Assembly (NCBI RefSeq): GCF_003574445.1
Contig: NZ_KZ984554.1
Span: 345,346-409,345, forward strand
Source: Streptomyces sp. YIM 130001
Lineage (GTDB): Bacteria; Actinomycetota; Actinomycetes; Streptomycetales; Streptomycetaceae
DNA length: 64,000 nt
Direction: 5' to 3'
Position 1 is the first letter of the stretch, and each line of letters begins with the position of its first letter. Made by a program: the position numbers and the translations under genes. Shown in pieces: positions 1 through 8,132 of this stretch. A model generated the notes under the pieces. The model worked only from the letters and a program-made list of their open reading frames with translations. It made no database searches and was not told where the DNA came from.

Positions 1-939
1 ACCGGATGCTCGCTGTTCGGTGCCGGGGCCGACGGCGCCGAGGAGTCGGTCGAGCCGCCGTCCGCGCCACGTGGCCTGACCGTGCACGCGGGCAGCGCGA
101 CCTCGGTCCACGTCATGTGGAACAAGTCACCGGGCGCCGCCGCCGTCGACCGCTACGAAATATTCCGTGGCCGGACCAAGGTCAAGTCCCTGCCCGGGAA
201 GACATACATGGCCGACCTCAACGGCCTGCGCCCCAAGGCCACTTACAGCTTCCGCGTACGGGCCCTGGACGCCGAGGGCAATGCCTCGCAGCTGAGCCGC
301 AAGGCGACCGTCACCATGCGTGAACCGGCCCCCGCCGACGACACCCCGCCGGCCGCGCCCTCCGGGCTGCGGGTGGCTGCGGCCGGCTCCCGGGCCGCCA
401 CGCTCACCTGGACCCCGTCGAAGGACGGCAAGGACGTCACCTCGTACGACGTCTACCAGCGGGGGGCCCGCATCCACAGTGTCCCGGGCGGGGCCACCTC
501 GGCCCTGGTCACAGGGTTGCGACCGGGCACGGACTACATGTTCTCCGTCAAGGCGCGGGACGCGGCGGACCATTCCTCCACGGCCACCGAGGGCGTACGG
601 CACACCACCGGGGGAGCGGGCGGCGGCAGCACCGCGGGCACGGCGCCCGCCGACTTCGAGGTGGCCACCCACGCGGAGGACGGAGCCCACCACCTGGACC
701 TGTCCTGGGACCCGCCGCGCACCGGGGGAGAGGTCTCCGAGTACCGGATCTACCTCAACGGCCGGCAGACCACGACCCTCGCCTGGGGCGCCGACGCTCC
801 GAAGGGCCGCGCGAAGCACAGCTTCTTCATCAGTCGCGAGTCCGGCCAGACCTACCGCGTCAAGCTCAGGGCCCGCCTCCCGGACGGCAATTGGGGCGCG
901 TTCTCGCCGGAGCGCACGGTGACTACGGGCGAGGGCTGA
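1..939 (+). CDS. FN3-repeat lipoprotein (5'-truncated)
   Basis: The reading frame is open from the first base, so the start lies outside the window. The first visible residues are Thr-Gly-Cys, which look like the end of a lipobox, so the protein is probably a membrane-anchored lipoprotein whose signal peptide is cut off. Three fibronectin type III repeats follow, each about 85-100 residues with the usual Pro-rich entry, a Leu-x-Trp core strand and a Tyr-x-Phe/Val-x-Val-x-Ala strand. The third repeat ends the protein. No catalytic domain is visible. FN3 modules usually act as spacers or ligand-binding modules outside the cell; the partner is unknown. Confidence 0.85.
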   Translation, partial: TGCSLFGAGADGAEESVEPPSAPRGLTVHAGSATSVHVMWNKSPGAAAVDRYEIFRGRTKVKSLPGKTYMADLNGLRPKATYSFRVRALDAEGNASQLSRKATVTMREPAPADDTPPAAPSGLRVAAAGSRAATLTWTPSKDGKDVTSYDVYQRGARIHSVPGGATSALVTGLRPGTDYMFSVKARDAADHSSTATEGVRHTTGGAGGGSTAGTAPADFEVATHAEDGAHHLDLSWDPPRTGGEVSEYRIYLNGRQTTTLAWGADAPKGRAKHSFFISRESGQTYRVKLRARLPDGNWGAFSPERTVTTGEG

Positions 940-989
940 GGGTCGTCCCGCCCCGGGTGTGGCATCGCTCCGGCCGGATCGGGGACGTC

Positions 990-1780
990 ATGGATCTGCG
1001 GCTCACCGGGAAGACCGCCGTCGTGACGGGGGCGAGCCGAGGCATCGGCCTCGCGGCCGTCGCCGCCCTCGTCGACGAGGGTGTGAGGGTCGTGGCGGCC
1101 GCTCGCACGATCACTCCGGAACTCGAGGACACCGGCGCTTTCGCCGTCCCGCTCGACCTGGCCGAGCAGGGTGCCCCGGCCCGCCTGCCGGCTCGAGCCG
1201 ACTGCGAACTCGGCGGCCTCGACATCCTGGTCGACAACGTCGGCGGAGGTGAGGGGGGGGCCGGGGGCAGACGGGCGGCTTCCTCAGCTTCACCGAGGAG
1301 CAGTGGAGTCAGTCGTGCGAGCTCAACTTCCTTGCCGCGGTGCGGACGACCCGGGCTGCTCCGCCGCATCTGGCGGACGCCCGCGGCGCGATCGTCTCCG
1401 TCTCCTCCAACGGTGCCCGGGTGCCGCACGCCGGACCCGTCCCGTACACGACGGCCAAGGCGGCTCTGACGGCCTTCGGCAAGGCGCTCGCCGAGGAGTT
1501 CGGCCCTCAAGGGGTGCGCGTCGACAGCGTCTCGCCGGGGCCGGTCCGCACCGCCCTGTGGGAAGCCGCCGACGGATACGGTGGCGAACTCGCCAAGTCT
1601 CTGGGCCTGGAGCACGATCAGCTGCTCGCCGGGCTGCCGGGCGCGATGGGCCCGGTCACGGGACGGCTGGTCGAGCCGGCCGAGGTCCCCGGCCTCGTCG
1701 CTCATCTGGCCTCGCCGCTCGCGGCGAGCATCACCGGCGCGGATTATCTGGTCGACGGAGCCTCGATCAGGACGGTATGA
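990..1780 (+). pseudogene. Short-chain dehydrogenase/reductase, frameshifted
   Basis: The N-terminal half has the Rossmann motif TGASRGIG near residue 11 and a DNVGG turn equivalent to NNAG. The C-terminal half has the catalytic YTTAK, the SPGPVRT loop and a typical SDR end (ITGADYLVDGAS). The halves are in different frames: the first runs from ATG 990 (GGGGA six bases upstream) to about 1258, the second from about 1262 to 1780. The junction is a run of eight G at 1253-1260, and one missing base would explain the shift. It is either a real frameshift or a sequencing slip in the homopolymer. The substrate is unknown. Confidence 0.8.
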
Positions 1781-1847
1781 ATCGCAGGTCCGGTCCTCGC
1801 GGATCGGACTTCCAGCCGTCGAGCACAGAAGTGGGCAGCGAGTCGTC

Positions 1848-2288
1848 ATGCCGGAAACCGATCGCACCGGACCTCGCCCGGTCGACCACGAACTCGTCGC
1901 GGTCGCACGTCAGTTGGCGGCCACTCGCAGTCGAGGCGACAATCACACAGTGGCGGCGGCCGCGCGTGCCCGGGACGGACGGATCGCCACCGGCATGAAC
2001 GTCTACCACTTCACCGGCGGGCCCTGCGCGGAGTTGGTCGCCATCGGGGCCGGCGCGGCCGAGGGTGCGTACGACCTGGTCACGATGGTCGCCGTCGGCA
2101 GTGACGGGCGCGGGGTGATACCGCCGTGCGGCCGCTGCCGCCAGGTCCTGCTCGACTACCACCCGGGTCTGGACGTCGTCGTGGCCGCCGAGGATGCGCT
2201 CATTCAGGTGCCCGTCGCCGAACTCCTTCCGTACGGCTATGTCTGGGCGGATCACCAGGAGCCGTCCCCGGGTGAACGGCAGGGCTGA
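1848..2288 (+). CDS. Blasticidin-S deaminase-like cytidine deaminase
   Basis: A 146-residue zinc deaminase. The first zinc/catalytic motif is Cys60-Ala-Glu62 and the second is Cys94-x-x-Cys97 in PCGRCRQ, giving a three-cysteine zinc site and a glutamate proton shuttle. As I recall the fungal blasticidin-S deaminase (BSD), this protein shares its diagnostic NVYHFTGGPCAELV segment, the PCGRCRQVLLD segment and the ELLP-x-GYVW ending, which ordinary tetrameric cytidine deaminases lack. Hydrolytic deamination of a cytosine nucleoside or nucleoside antibiotic is the likely reaction. ATG 1848 was chosen because the homology begins shortly after it. A strong hairpin follows the gene. Confidence 0.85.
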   Translation: MPETDRTGPRPVDHELVAVARQLAATRSRGDNHTVAAAARARDGRIATGMNVYHFTGGPCAELVAIGAGAAEGAYDLVTMVAVGSDGRGVIPPCGRCRQVLLDYHPGLDVVVAAEDALIQVPVAELLPYGYVWADHQEPSPGERQG

Positions 2289-2347
2289 GGCCCCGAGGCC
2301 CGGGAAGCCGCAATCGGGCCCTGTGTGCCCCCTTCACCCCAACTGTC

Positions 2348-2381
2348 CCTGAGGTCACCGGTGTTCGCCGGTGGCCTCAGG
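2348..2381 (+). terminator. Hairpin terminator after the deaminase gene
   Basis: A 14-bp inverted repeat (2348-2361 and 2368-2381) contains one G-U wobble and a six-base loop, with no U-tract. It lies 60 bases after the deaminase stop codon and fits a G/C-rich actinobacterial terminator. Confidence 0.65.
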
Positions 2382-2400
2382 CCTGCTCGCACGGTTCACC

Positions 2401-2461
2401 CCTCCTGATCTGGGCATGCCAAGCATGGCCGTGCACCCCCACACCGCGGCCGATCAGGAGG
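2401..2461 (+). promoter_or_regulatory. Inverted repeat that could mask the NPP1 ribosome-binding site
   Basis: CCTCCTGATC at 2401-2410 is the exact reverse complement of GATCAGGAGG at 2452-2461, and the second arm contains the Shine-Dalgarno AGGAGG of the next gene. If both lie on one transcript, the stem would bury the ribosome-binding site. The palindromic arms could equally be an operator. The pairing is seen directly; its function is inferred. Confidence 0.5.
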
Positions 2462-2466
2462 AATCC

Positions 2467-3237
2467 GTGCGCACCGGCTCACGCCTACGTACCGTCGCGA
2501 TCACTCTCGGCAGCGCGCTCGCGCTCGTCGTCGCACTGCCCGGCAGTGCCCTCGCCGATCCGCCGGGCAGCCTGCCCGGACAGGCGGACCCGCTCGAGGA
2601 GACCCACCAGCCCGCCTACGACTACGACGGGGACGGCTGCTACCCGACACCGGCCATCGCACCGGACGGCACCACCGCCCCCGGCCTCGATCCGGGCGGA
2701 GCCGTCAACGGCCAGTGCCACGACGCCTCCGACCTCGAGAACACCAACGGCTACGCACGCTCGAAGTGCAACAACGGCTGGTGCGCGGTGATGTACGCCC
2801 TCTACTTCGAGAAGGACCAGGCCGTGGCCGGCAGCGGCCTCGGCGGGCACCGGCACGACTGGGAGCACGTCGTGGTGTGGGCGCCGGAGGGCGGAGAGGC
2901 CGAGTACGTGGCCACCTCCGCGCACGGCTCGTTCAGCGTGCACGCGCGCGACGACATCCAGTGGGACGGCAGTCACCCGAAGATCGTCTACCACAAGGAC
3001 GGCCTCAGCACGCACTGCTTCCGGCCTGCCACGACCGGCGACGAGCCACCCGAGAACCACGCGGGCGCCTGGCAGTTCCCGTCTCTCGTCGGCTGGGAGG
3101 GCTACCCGGACGGGCTGCGCGACAAGCTCACCGGGACCGACTTCGGCAGCGCCAACTTCGGCCTGAAGGACGCGAGTTTCGGCGATCATCTCGCGGGGGC
3201 GAAGCCCGCGGACATCCCGTTCGACCCGTACGCGTGA
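2467..3237 (+). CDS. Secreted NPP1/Nep1-like (necrosis-inducing) protein
   Basis: A 256-residue secreted protein of the NPP1 (NLP) family. GTG 2467 follows AGGAGG with six bases between and gives a clean signal peptide (basic start, hydrophobic core, cleavage near Ala-Leu-Ala before DPPG). The family's heptapeptide GHRHDWE is intact at residues 127-133; in plant-active NLPs this region binds the divalent cation needed for membrane damage. Conserved cysteine pairs are present. In plant pathogens NLPs bind sphingolipids and lyse dicot cells. In a soil actinomycete the role is unknown, and plant interaction is only a possibility. The gene stands alone. Confidence 0.9.
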   Translation: MRTGSRLRTVAITLGSALALVVALPGSALADPPGSLPGQADPLEETHQPAYDYDGDGCYPTPAIAPDGTTAPGLDPGGAVNGQCHDASDLENTNGYARSKCNNGWCAVMYALYFEKDQAVAGSGLGGHRHDWEHVVVWAPEGGEAEYVATSAHGSFSVHARDDIQWDGSHPKIVYHKDGLSTHCFRPATTGDEPPENHAGAWQFPSLVGWEGYPDGLRDKLTGTDFGSANFGLKDASFGDHLAGAKPADIPFDPYA

Positions 3238-3356
3238 TCACGCAGAGGTGATGCGCCCCGTGCGTGCGATGTCTGCAGGTGGCATCTCTCGCACGGGCAT
3301 CCCTGTACGGGTCATCCCTGTGCTTGTGATTCCGTAAGGGTCCGGAGCAACGGGTG

Positions 3357-3388
3357 CCGGCTCCGCTCCGTCGACGGAGCGGAGCCGG
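3357..3388. repeat. Perfect 32-bp palindrome upstream of the P-loop gene
   Basis: CCGGCTCCGCTCCG (3357-3370), TCGA (3371-3374) and the exact complement (3375-3388) form a perfect palindrome. It ends 24 bases before the start at 3413 and 120-150 bases after the NPP1 stop. It may be a terminator for NPP1, an operator, or both. Confidence 0.6.
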
Positions 3389-3412
3389 CCGGAGCGAGAG
3401 AGTGCGAGGACC

Positions 3413-4024
3413 ATGGCGTACGACGAACCGCAGGCGGCGCAGGGAGAGCAGTCACCGCCCGAAGGCCCGGCGGACGGAGTGGACGGACTCCCCGGCGAGC
3501 TGGTCCTCCTGACGGGTCCGCCCGGTGCGGGCAAGAGCACCGTGGCGCAGACGGTCGTCCAGGACCGGTCGCCGAGCGTGTACCTGCATGCCGACGACTT
3601 CTGGGCGTGCATCCGCAACGGCGTCATCCTCCCGTATCTGCCGGAGGCCGACCGGCAGAACAGAGTCGTGATCAACGCCCTGGTCGAGACGGCCTTCGCC
3701 TACGCGACCGGGGGCTACCGCGTGGTCCTGGACGGTGTGGTGGGCCCCTGGTTCCTCGAACCGTTCCGCGTCCGCGCGCGGGCCACCGGCATCCCGCTCC
3801 ACTACGTCGTACTGCGCCCCGACGAGGCCACCACCTTGCGCCGCGGCACGAACCGGGGCCCCGACGCCCTCACCGACGTGGAACCCCTGCGCCAGATGCA
3901 CGGCCAGTTCGCGGACCTCGGCCCGTACGAACCGCACGCGGTCGACACGACGAAGCACACGTCCGAGGAAACGGTCCGTACGCTCCTGCGGGCGCTCGCC
4001 GACGACACGTTCCGGCTCAGTTAG
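3413..4024 (+). CDS. P-loop ATPase / zeta-toxin-like kinase
   Basis: A 203-residue protein with a Walker A motif GPPGAGKST about 38 residues in, after an acidic, disordered-looking N-terminus. A HADDFW segment follows where small P-loop kinases place the substrate-binding Asp, and a VVLDG Walker-B-like strand comes later. The architecture matches AAA/zeta-toxin-type small-molecule kinases. No antitoxin-like partner is adjacent, so a toxin role is not supported. The substrate is unknown. GAGG at 3405-3408 precedes the ATG. Confidence 0.8.
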   Translation: MAYDEPQAAQGEQSPPEGPADGVDGLPGELVLLTGPPGAGKSTVAQTVVQDRSPSVYLHADDFWACIRNGVILPYLPEADRQNRVVINALVETAFAYATGGYRVVLDGVVGPWFLEPFRVRARATGIPLHYVVLRPDEATTLRRGTNRGPDALTDVEPLRQMHGQFADLGPYEPHAVDTTKHTSEETVRTLLRALADDTFRLS

Positions 4025-4248
4025 GACGTACGGCCCGTCCCTCGGGTCAGCACACCGCTTCGCCGACCGGGCGTGAACGCCCCGTCCACAGAGCGCTCTT
4101 GCGGCTCCGTCCGTCCGGCTCCCGGAGGTTATCCACAGGCCGAGCGCCCATCACCGTGCCTCACCTACGCTCCCGCCATGACGCACCGGAGCACACCACC
4201 GCGGGTGCTCCTGGCCGGTGTCATGTCGCAGATGACGGGAGACCCGCG

Positions 4249-4704
4249 TTGACCCTGACCGCGCCGCGTATTCGCGTAGCCGCCTACATCACGAGGCACC
4301 GCACCCTGCCCGAGCTCCTGGTCTTCGGCCATGTCGGGGTGCCGGAGGCCGGTACTCAAGTCCCCGCAGGGGGAGTGGAGTCGGGTGAGGCGTTGCAGGA
4401 CGCTGTGCTGCGCGAGACCGTCGAGGAGACCGGACTGCGGACGGCCACCCTGCTCGGGCCGCTCGCCGTGGAGGACAGGCCGCACCCCGACACCGGTCTG
4501 CCCCGCCGTACCACCTTCTTCCACCTCACCGTTCCCCCGGACACTCCCGACGCCTGGCGGCACCGGGTGGCAGGAGGGGGTGAGGACGAAGGCATGCAGT
4601 TCGACTGCCGTTTCGTACCCCTCCCGCTCGACGCCCCGCTCGCCGACGACCAGGACATATGGCTGGCTCGCATCGACCCGGTGTACGGCCGCGACTGCTC
4701 GTGA
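4249..4704 (+). CDS. Nudix hydrolase
   Basis: A complete Nudix box is present about 40 residues in: it begins GGVESGE and ends RETVEETGL, matching GX5EX7REUXEEXGU. These residues bind the metal that hydrolyses nucleoside diphosphates linked to another group. TTG 4249, preceded by GGGAGA, is the only suitable in-frame start giving a normal 151-residue Nudix protein, so the start is uncertain. The substrate cannot be read from the sequence. Confidence 0.8.
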   Translation: MTLTAPRIRVAAYITRHRTLPELLVFGHVGVPEAGTQVPAGGVESGEALQDAVLRETVEETGLRTATLLGPLAVEDRPHPDTGLPRRTTFFHLTVPPDTPDAWRHRVAGGGEDEGMQFDCRFVPLPLDAPLADDQDIWLARIDPVYGRDCS

Positions 4705-4784
4705 CGGGCCGGGATATGACACCCTGCCGCGGATCGGGGCGGCGTCTGCCGCGCGGGCTGCGGACCGGCCGAGTCAGGTCGCGG

Positions 4785-6947
4785 TCAGGCGGGTCGCGCC
4801 GCCTCGGGCGAGGGCGTCTTGGCATCCTGCTCCGGGCAGCCGCCGCGCTCACGGCCGCCGCGTTCACGGCCGCTCGCGCCCGGGTCGGCCCCGGCGCGAC
4901 TGCGGGGTACCACCGTCGGCAGCCCGTCGTAGGGGTCCGCGAAGACATGGGCCGGGAAGCCGAAGCCTTCCAGGAGCAGTTCACTGGTGAGTGTGCCGGC
5001 GGGCGGCCCCTCGGCGATCAGGGCACCGTCCTTCATCACCATCAGGTGGTCGCTGTAGCGGGCGGCGAGGCTGAGATCGTGCAGCACCATCACGATGGTC
5101 CGGCCGGTCTCCCGGCGCAGCCGCACCACCAACTCCAGGATCTCCACACAGTGCGCCGGGTCCAGGTGCGTGGTCGGCTCGTCGAGCAGCAGAATGTCGG
5201 TCTCCTGGGCCAACGCCATGGCCACCCAGGCACGTTGACGCTGACCGCCCGACAGGTCCTCGAGAGGGCGGTCGGCCAGTTCGAGTACCCCCGTCGCCAG
5301 CATCGCGTCGGTCGCGATCCGGTCGTCCTCCTCGCTCCAGCCCCGGTACCAGGGTTGGTGCGGCTGCCGGCCGCGCGCCGCCAGATCCCTGACGGTCATG
5401 CTCTCCGGCGCCACAGGGCTCTGCGGCAGGATCGCCATCCGGCGCGCCACTTCCCGGGGCCGCAGCCCGTCGAGCGGCTCGCCCTGCAGCAGAACCTGCC
5501 CCTGGCTCGGCGCGAGCAGCCGCGCGAGCACCTTGAGGAGCGTGGACTTGCCGCACCCGTTGGACCCGATGATGGTCGTGACCTGCCCGCGCGGTATGTC
5601 CACGCTCAGATCACCGATGACGGTCTTCCTGCCGTAGCCCGCGGTGATGTGACGCGCACTCAGCGGACTGTCGCTCGCCGGCGTCGGGTCCACCCGAGCC
5701 GCCTTGTCGTGGGGGCATGCGTCTTCAGGCACTTTCTCTCCGGCGTTGGCGTTGCAGGACGAAAGGAGGTACGGCGCCCCGACGGCAGCCGTGGCGACGC
5801 CGACCGGCAGCTCCACCGGCAGGTGCTGGACGCCCAGATCCGCGCCCAGTACGAGCAGGGCACCGGTCAGCCCGGCCGCGATCGGCGGAGGCCCCGGTGT
5901 TCCGAAGGCCCGCATCGCGACCTGCGGCGCGGCGAAGGCGACGAACGGCACCGGACCGGCCACCGCGGTGGCCCCCGCCACCAGGACGACGGCGACCACC
6001 AGACTCACCACGGACGTACGCCCTGCCGACGTGCCGAGCGCCGCCGACATATCTCGGCCCAACCGCAGCGCACCCAGATCACGGGCCAGCGCCACACACA
6101 CCACGGCGCCGACGATCACCAACGGCACCAGGGCGGCCGTACCGACCAGACGCGTTCCGTTCAGTGAGCCGGTGAGCCAGCGGGTCGCCACCTGCGCCTG
6201 ATCCAGGTCGGCGCGCGTCAGTAGCCAGGAAACGCCTGCCAGCGCAAGGGAGTTGATGCTCAGCCCCACCAGGATCAGCCGCATGCCGTCGAACCCGGAC
6301 CGCCAGGACAGAGCGAGGATCACGAGCGTGGTGACCAGCCCGCCGACCACGGCGGCCGGAGCGAGCGCCGCCCCCGCGCCCTCGTCGCTGACCCGGTCGG
6401 CCAGCGAGGGTACGGCCACGAGCAGTACGGCGAAGAAGCCCGCACCCGCGGTGACTCCGAGGATGTCGGGACTGGCGATCGGATTGCGCGTCACCGACTG
6501 GGTGAGCGCTCCGGCACAGCCGAGGGCGAAGCCGACGAGCACACCGGCCAGGGTGCGCCCGAGCCGGTGGTCGAGGACGACGAGTTCCTCGAGCCGGTCG
6601 CCCGCCCCGCCGAGTGTGGCGAGCACCCGGTCGGGCGCCACCGCGTAACTCCCGGTGAACAGGCCGGTCAGGACGAGCGCCACCAGCGCCGTACTCACCA
6701 CGACCGTCGCGGCCACCGTACGGCGCCGCAGCCGGAAGCCGACCCGACCGAACTGAACACCCGCCCGAGGCGGGCGAGTCGAGCGCCCGCCGCCGTTCCG
6801 CGGAGGGGACGTGTCCACGCCGGCGCCCAGGCGCTCCGCCGAGCCCCCGTCGAAGCCTCCATCGAACGCGGACTCGCCGCCGGCGACACTGTCGGTCACC
6901 GACACCCGGGCCTGATCAACTGCCCCCGTGCGCCGGTCCCCCGTCAC
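4785..6947 (-). CDS. Fused FecCD permease-FepC ATPase, siderophore importer
   Basis: One 720-residue frame joins two subunits that are normally separate. Residues about 70-400 are a FecCD/BtuC-type permease with multiple membrane helices and the SVTRNPIASPDILGV motif. Residues about 425-690 are the ATPase, with Walker A GSNGCGKST near 460, signature LSGGQ near 563 and Walker B ILLLDEPT near 585. The start is GTG 6947, overlapping the TGA of the upstream permease by four bases, so the genes are translationally coupled. The linker holds an in-frame GTG at 5732 after GGAGAG, so a free ATPase might also be made. The last permease helix looks shortened at the junction. It should act in the inner membrane with the permease at 6944-7963 and the lipoprotein at 8133. 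Confidence 0.9.
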   Translation of the reverse strand: MTGDRRTGAVDQARVSVTDSVAGGESAFDGGFDGGSAERLGAGVDTSPPRNGGGRSTRPPRAGVQFGRVGFRLRRRTVAATVVVSTALVALVLTGLFTGSYAVAPDRVLATLGGAGDRLEELVVLDHRLGRTLAGVLVGFALGCAGALTQSVTRNPIASPDILGVTAGAGFFAVLLVAVPSLADRVSDEGAGAALAPAAVVGGLVTTLVILALSWRSGFDGMRLILVGLSINSLALAGVSWLLTRADLDQAQVATRWLTGSLNGTRLVGTAALVPLVIVGAVVCVALARDLGALRLGRDMSAALGTSAGRTSVVSLVVAVVLVAGATAVAGPVPFVAFAAPQVAMRAFGTPGPPPIAAGLTGALLVLGADLGVQHLPVELPVGVATAAVGAPYLLSSCNANAGEKVPEDACPHDKAARVDPTPASDSPLSARHITAGYGRKTVIGDLSVDIPRGQVTTIIGSNGCGKSTLLKVLARLLAPSQGQVLLQGEPLDGLRPREVARRMAILPQSPVAPESMTVRDLAARGRQPHQPWYRGWSEEDDRIATDAMLATGVLELADRPLEDLSGGQRQRAWVAMALAQETDILLLDEPTTHLDPAHCVEILELVVRLRRETGRTIVMVLHDLSLAARYSDHLMVMKDGALIAEGPPAGTLTSELLLEGFGFPAHVFADPYDGLPTVVPRSRAGADPGASGRERGGRERGGCPEQDAKTPSPEAARPA

Positions 6948-7963
6948 AGCGCCACCAGCTTCCGGCGGCGGCTCACGGCGAGCAGGACCGGGGCGCCGAC
7001 CACGGCCATGGTGATTCCGGCGGCCAGTTCGCCGGGCGGCGCGACCACCCGGCCCGCGGTGTCCGCGAGCAACAGCACGGTCGCCCCGGCCAGTCCGGAC
7101 AACGGCACCAGCCAGCGCTGGTCGTAGCGCGCGAACACCCGCGCCGCGTGCGGCGCGACCAGACCGAGGAACGCCACCGGACCGCACACCGCGGTCGCCG
7201 GACCGGCGAGCAACGTCACCGCCGCGATCCCGGTGATCCGGCTGCGGCGCACCCGGGTGCCGAGGGAGCGCGCCACGTCGTCGCCGAGACCGAGCGAGTT
7301 GAGCGAGAAGGAGTTGAGTACGGCAAGCAGCGCGCCGAGCGCGAGCAGCGGCCAGACCAGGCCCACCATCGCGTAGTCCCGGTCGGACAGCGCACCGACC
7401 TGCCAGAAGCGCATGACGTCCAGCGTGCGCTTGTCGAGCAGTACCAGAGCGGTCGTCAGAGCGGACAGCATCGCGCTCAGCGCGGTGGCCGCCACCGCGA
7501 GCGACACCAGCGCGCCCCGGCTGCTCCCGCCCCGCAGCCCGGCCAGTGAGACCACACCTGCCGCAAGCGCGGCACCGATCAGCGCGGCAAGCACGACAGC
7601 GGGCGACGAGGCGACCCCGAAGCCGTACACCAGACAACTCACCGCGAAAGCCGCACCCGCGTTCACCCCGAACAGGCCAGGATCGGCAAGGGGATTGCGG
7701 GTGTGCCCCTGCATCAGGGCCCCCGCCATGCCGAGTGCCAGACCCACGCCCAGGCCGAGCAGCGTGCGCGGCAGTCGCTGGGTCGTGATGACCGTCGCCT
7801 CGGGAGAATCCGCGTGCTGGAACACGGCGGCGAAGACGTCGGCCAAGGGGATCGAATTGCTGCCGAAGGCCAGGCTGACCAGCACGGCACCACCCGCGGC
7901 GACCGTGAACGCGCCGGTGATCAAAGGGAGCCGCACCACTGGGCTCGACCGTTGGCTTTTCAC
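6944..7963 (-). CDS. FecCD-family siderophore ABC permease
   Basis: A 339-residue integral membrane permease of the BtuC/FecCD family, with the conserved GHTRNPLADPGLFGVNAGAA segment and the CGPVAFLGLVAPHAAR motif that contacts the ATPase. It would pair with the permease half of the downstream fusion. The GTG at 7963 directly abuts the iron box and has no convincing Shine-Dalgarno, so the message may be leaderless; GTG codons at about 7939 and 7936 are alternatives. Regulation by iron is expected from the box. Confidence 0.92.
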   Translation of the reverse strand: MKSQRSSPVVRLPLITGAFTVAAGGAVLVSLAFGSNSIPLADVFAAVFQHADSPEATVITTQRLPRTLLGLGVGLALGMAGALMQGHTRNPLADPGLFGVNAGAAFAVSCLVYGFGVASSPAVVLAALIGAALAAGVVSLAGLRGGSSRGALVSLAVAATALSAMLSALTTALVLLDKRTLDVMRFWQVGALSDRDYAMVGLVWPLLALGALLAVLNSFSLNSLGLGDDVARSLGTRVRRSRITGIAAVTLLAGPATAVCGPVAFLGLVAPHAARVFARYDQRWLVPLSGLAGATVLLLADTAGRVVAPPGELAAGITMAVVGAPVLLAVSRRRKLVAL

Positions 7964-7982
7964 ATTGGTTAGCCTAACCTAA
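7964..7982. promoter_or_regulatory. Iron box (DmdR/IdeR-type operator) with divergent promoters
   Basis: ATTGGTTAGCCTAACCTAA matches the actinobacterial iron box TTAGGTTAGGCTAACCTAA at 16 of 19 positions. On the plus strand TTGGCT (7952-7957) and TAACCT (7975-7980) are 17 bases apart and make a plausible sigma-70-like promoter for the binding protein. On the minus strand TAGGCT (7976-7971) is a possible -10 element for the permease. Iron-loaded repressor would block both directions. Confidence 0.8.
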
Positions 7983-8132
7983 GTGCGAAAAGCGGCTCGG
8001 TGGTGCCCCGGTGAACTCGGTCCATCGGTCGCGCCCGTCATCGGATTCGCACGCCCCGACGCGTACGCGGACGGGCCGAGGAACGAGACGTGTGCGGACG
8101 AACGGCCCGCGCTCGGTGAACGAGGAGAGAAC

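Noticed and set aside
3413..4024. Toxin-antitoxin system based on the zeta-like P-loop protein
   Set aside because: No small antitoxin gene precedes or follows it, so a toxin role is not supported.
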